From positions 1 through 6,431 of the forward strand of contig JBEKDL010000091.1 in NCBI GenBank assembly GCA_050014355.1: 6,431 nt of DNA, given 5' to 3'. The position numbers were made by a program, and so were the translations under genes. Shown in pieces: positions 5,848 through 6,431 of the stretch. This DNA comes from Fen-1077 sp050014355. GTDB lineage: Bacteria > Chloroflexota > Dehalococcoidia > Dehalococcoidales > RBG-16-60-22. Within the stretch, counting starts at the first letter, position 1. The number at the start of each line of letters is the position of its first letter. Under the pieces are notes generated by a model that searched no databases, had not been told where the DNA came from, and saw nothing but the letters and a program-made list of their open reading frames with translations.

Positions 5848-5895
5848 AAAATGTCGATGTGAGAGATTTCTTCTCGGATTGTTTTAGGCAGCTCA

Positions 5896-6141
5896 ATGAA
5901 GGAAATGAAAGTAAACAACGAGATGGCTAGCCGCGGACGCATAGGTGGTTTCGTCCGGGCCTCCAAATATCCACCGGAAGATCTAACCGGCGCTGCCCGA
6001 GTTGCTTTTCTCCGGAACTTTGAACCTCAGGATCCGAATTTATCACCTGAGGAGCGGCGACGCCGAGGCCAGGCAGCTCTCAAAGCCCACATGGCTCGAC
6101 TTGCCAGATTATCGGCGCTTGCACGCAGAGGTAAACGATAA
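5896..6141 (+). CDS. Small basic hypothetical protein (81 residues)
   Basis: I recognise no named family. The sequence has an N-terminal SRGRIGGFVRASKY block (12-25), a helix TGAARVAFLRNFE (31-43), an acidic proline-containing link, and a C-terminal helical half from 51 onward that is extremely rich in Arg and Ala (PEERRRRGQAALKAHMARLARL). The charge suggests nucleic-acid binding, and no membrane segment is visible. Proteins with RGRIGG followed by a helix and an RRRR tail seem familiar to me from hypothetical proteins of Chloroflexota and Actinomycetota, which is only memory. The start is uncertain: ATG codons at 5896, 5905 and 5923 are all possible, and the upstream sequence (AGGCAGC) is a poor ribosome-binding site. 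The conserved-looking part begins after the third ATG. It sits in the putative element, divergent from the 254-residue gene. Confidence 0.65.
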   Translation: MKEMKVNNEMASRGRIGGFVRASKYPPEDLTGAARVAFLRNFEPQDPNLSPEERRRRGQAALKAHMARLARLSALARRGKR

Positions 6142-6336
6142 TAACTCGTAACTTTATCCGGTTGATTTTTTAAAGATATAATCCGGACGCAACACAAATC
6201 GCATAAAAGCCTGGAATGAAACTCTACCAATGGGAATTAAAAAATCGGGGTATTGGATGAAAATTAGGGCCTTTTTACCACTATTATGCCACGGGTAATC
6301 TGATGGAAGACTCCAATAAACCCGAAGGGCAGGGTT

Positions 6337-6357
6337 CCACGGGCTTTGCCCGTGGGT
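6337..6357. repeat. GC-rich palindrome, copy 1
   Basis: CCACGGGC (6337-6344) pairs perfectly with GCCCGTGG (6348-6355) around TTT, an 8-pair hairpin with a minimal loop. The unit continues GT, and the whole 21-base unit recurs 71 bases downstream with one change. There is no T tract, so it does not look like a terminator; it resembles extragenic palindromic repeats. Confidence 0.7.
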
Positions 6358-6368
6358 GAATGCGTAAC

Positions 6369-6381
6369 CGCCCGAAGGGCG
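6369..6381. repeat. Short CGCCC-GAA-GGGCG hairpin
   Basis: The 5-pair stem (6369-6373 with 6377-6381) has a GAA loop. Its 10-base core CCCGAAGGGC also occurs exactly at 6321-6330, 50 bases upstream, so two repeat types alternate in this cluster. GTAAC (6364-6368) and GTTAC (6397-6401) are inverted copies flanking it and could extend a larger stem. Confidence 0.55.
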
Positions 6382-6407
6382 TGCAGCAAAGCTTGAGTTA
6401 CAAAGTG

Positions 6408-6428
6408 CCACGGGCTCTGCCCGTGGGT
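6408..6428. repeat. GC-rich palindrome, copy 2
   Basis: CCACGGGC (6408-6415) pairs with GCCCGTGG (6419-6426) around TCT. It matches copy 1 at 20 of 21 bases, the only difference being in the loop, so both stems are preserved. It lies 3 bases from the window edge and the cluster may continue. Confidence 0.7.
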
Positions 6429-6431
6429 ATC

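Larger units (their letters stand above)
5717..5895. promoter_or_regulatory. AT-rich divergent intergenic region, probable control region
   Basis: These 179 bases separate the starts of two divergent genes, so both promoters should lie here. Several -10-like boxes are visible (a minus-strand TATAAT at 5789-5784, a minus-strand TATAAC at 5756-5751, and a plus-strand TATAAA at 5819-5824), but none has a good -35 partner, so I cannot name the promoters. The region also holds a phased direct repeat and a hairpin, listed separately. I see no small gene within it. Confidence 0.45.
6142..6431. other. Non-coding tail with GC-rich palindromes
   Basis: No convincing gene is visible in these 290 bases. 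The first half (to about 6285) is AT-rich and contains a TATAAT (6177-6182) without a good -35 partner, and two overlapping frames of only 13-14 codons (from 6218 and 6259). The second half is a cluster of GC-rich inverted repeats described separately. The minus-strand frame over 6154-6411 runs through these palindromes and looks spurious. The region may be an element boundary or ordinary repeat-bearing intergenic DNA. Confidence 0.55.

Noticed and set aside
6218..6300. Two overlapping mini-frames (14 and 13 codons) joined by ATGA
   Set aside because: The arrangement resembles translational coupling, and the second reads like the start of a signal peptide, but both are too short and have weak ribosome-binding sites.
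6154..6411. Minus-strand 85-codon frame at the right edge
   Set aside because: Its N-terminal part is translated palindromic repeat DNA, and no family or ribosome-binding site is seen.
3917..6431. Search for a CRISPR array, defence genes or a toxin-antitoxin pair
   Set aside because: There is no regularly spaced repeat-spacer pattern and no recognisable nuclease or toxin motif. The palindromes near the end have irregular spacing of 50 and 71 bases and only two copies each.

Overview
The window looks like bacterial chromosome, most likely an anaerobic Chloroflexota (Dehalococcoidia-like) genome. That assignment is an inference from protein style: a GlpX-type fructose bisphosphatase, a family 2 glycosyltransferase of the dolichol-phosphate-mannose type, a B12-binding radical SAM protein, and two hypothetical proteins of a style I associate with Chloroflexota mobile DNA. 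No rRNA or lineage marker is present to prove it. Both tRNA genes encode their own CCA end, and the -10/-35 boxes and Shine-Dalgarno sites are of ordinary bacterial type.

Bases 1-3916 look like core chromosome. The 3' end of an unidentified gene (1-78) is followed by a hairpin that probably ends its transcript (104-125). A promoter at 240-268 then drives tRNA-Pro(UGG) (277-354). Only 17 bases after its CCA end comes glpX (372-1403), so tRNA and mRNA are probably co-transcribed. glpX converges on a two-gene minus-strand operon, glycosyltransferase (3712-2810) then B12/radical SAM protein (2782-1400). The two converging genes share one CTAG, so each stop codon lies inside the other. The operon's promoter stands back to back with that of tRNA-Gly(UCC) (3841-3916); the two -35 boxes are 5 bases apart and a small palindrome lies next to them. 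The tRNA-Gly has C instead of the near-universal U at position 33.

Bases 3917-6431 look like accessory DNA, probably the left part of an integrative element that used tRNA-Gly as its attachment site. A complete tyrosine recombinase (4040-4942) begins 123 bases after the tRNA and reads away from it. A 9-base copy of the tRNA 3' end lies in the spacer of the proposed integrase promoter. The integrase converges on an unrecognised 254-residue protein (5716-4952). That gene is divergent from a small, very basic 81-residue protein (5896-6141). The 179-base AT-rich space between them carries a 9-base direct repeat at 22-base spacing and a hairpin. The last 290 bases hold no convincing gene but carry a cluster of GC-rich palindromes (6289-6428) that looks like interspersed repeat DNA. 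The far end of the element (attR) is not visible in the window.

How the genes fit together: glpX serves gluconeogenesis. The glycosyltransferase and radical SAM enzyme are probably a small envelope or lipid-modification pair of unknown product. The integrase and the two unknown proteins may be the start of a compact mobile element whose cargo or replication genes lie beyond the right edge.
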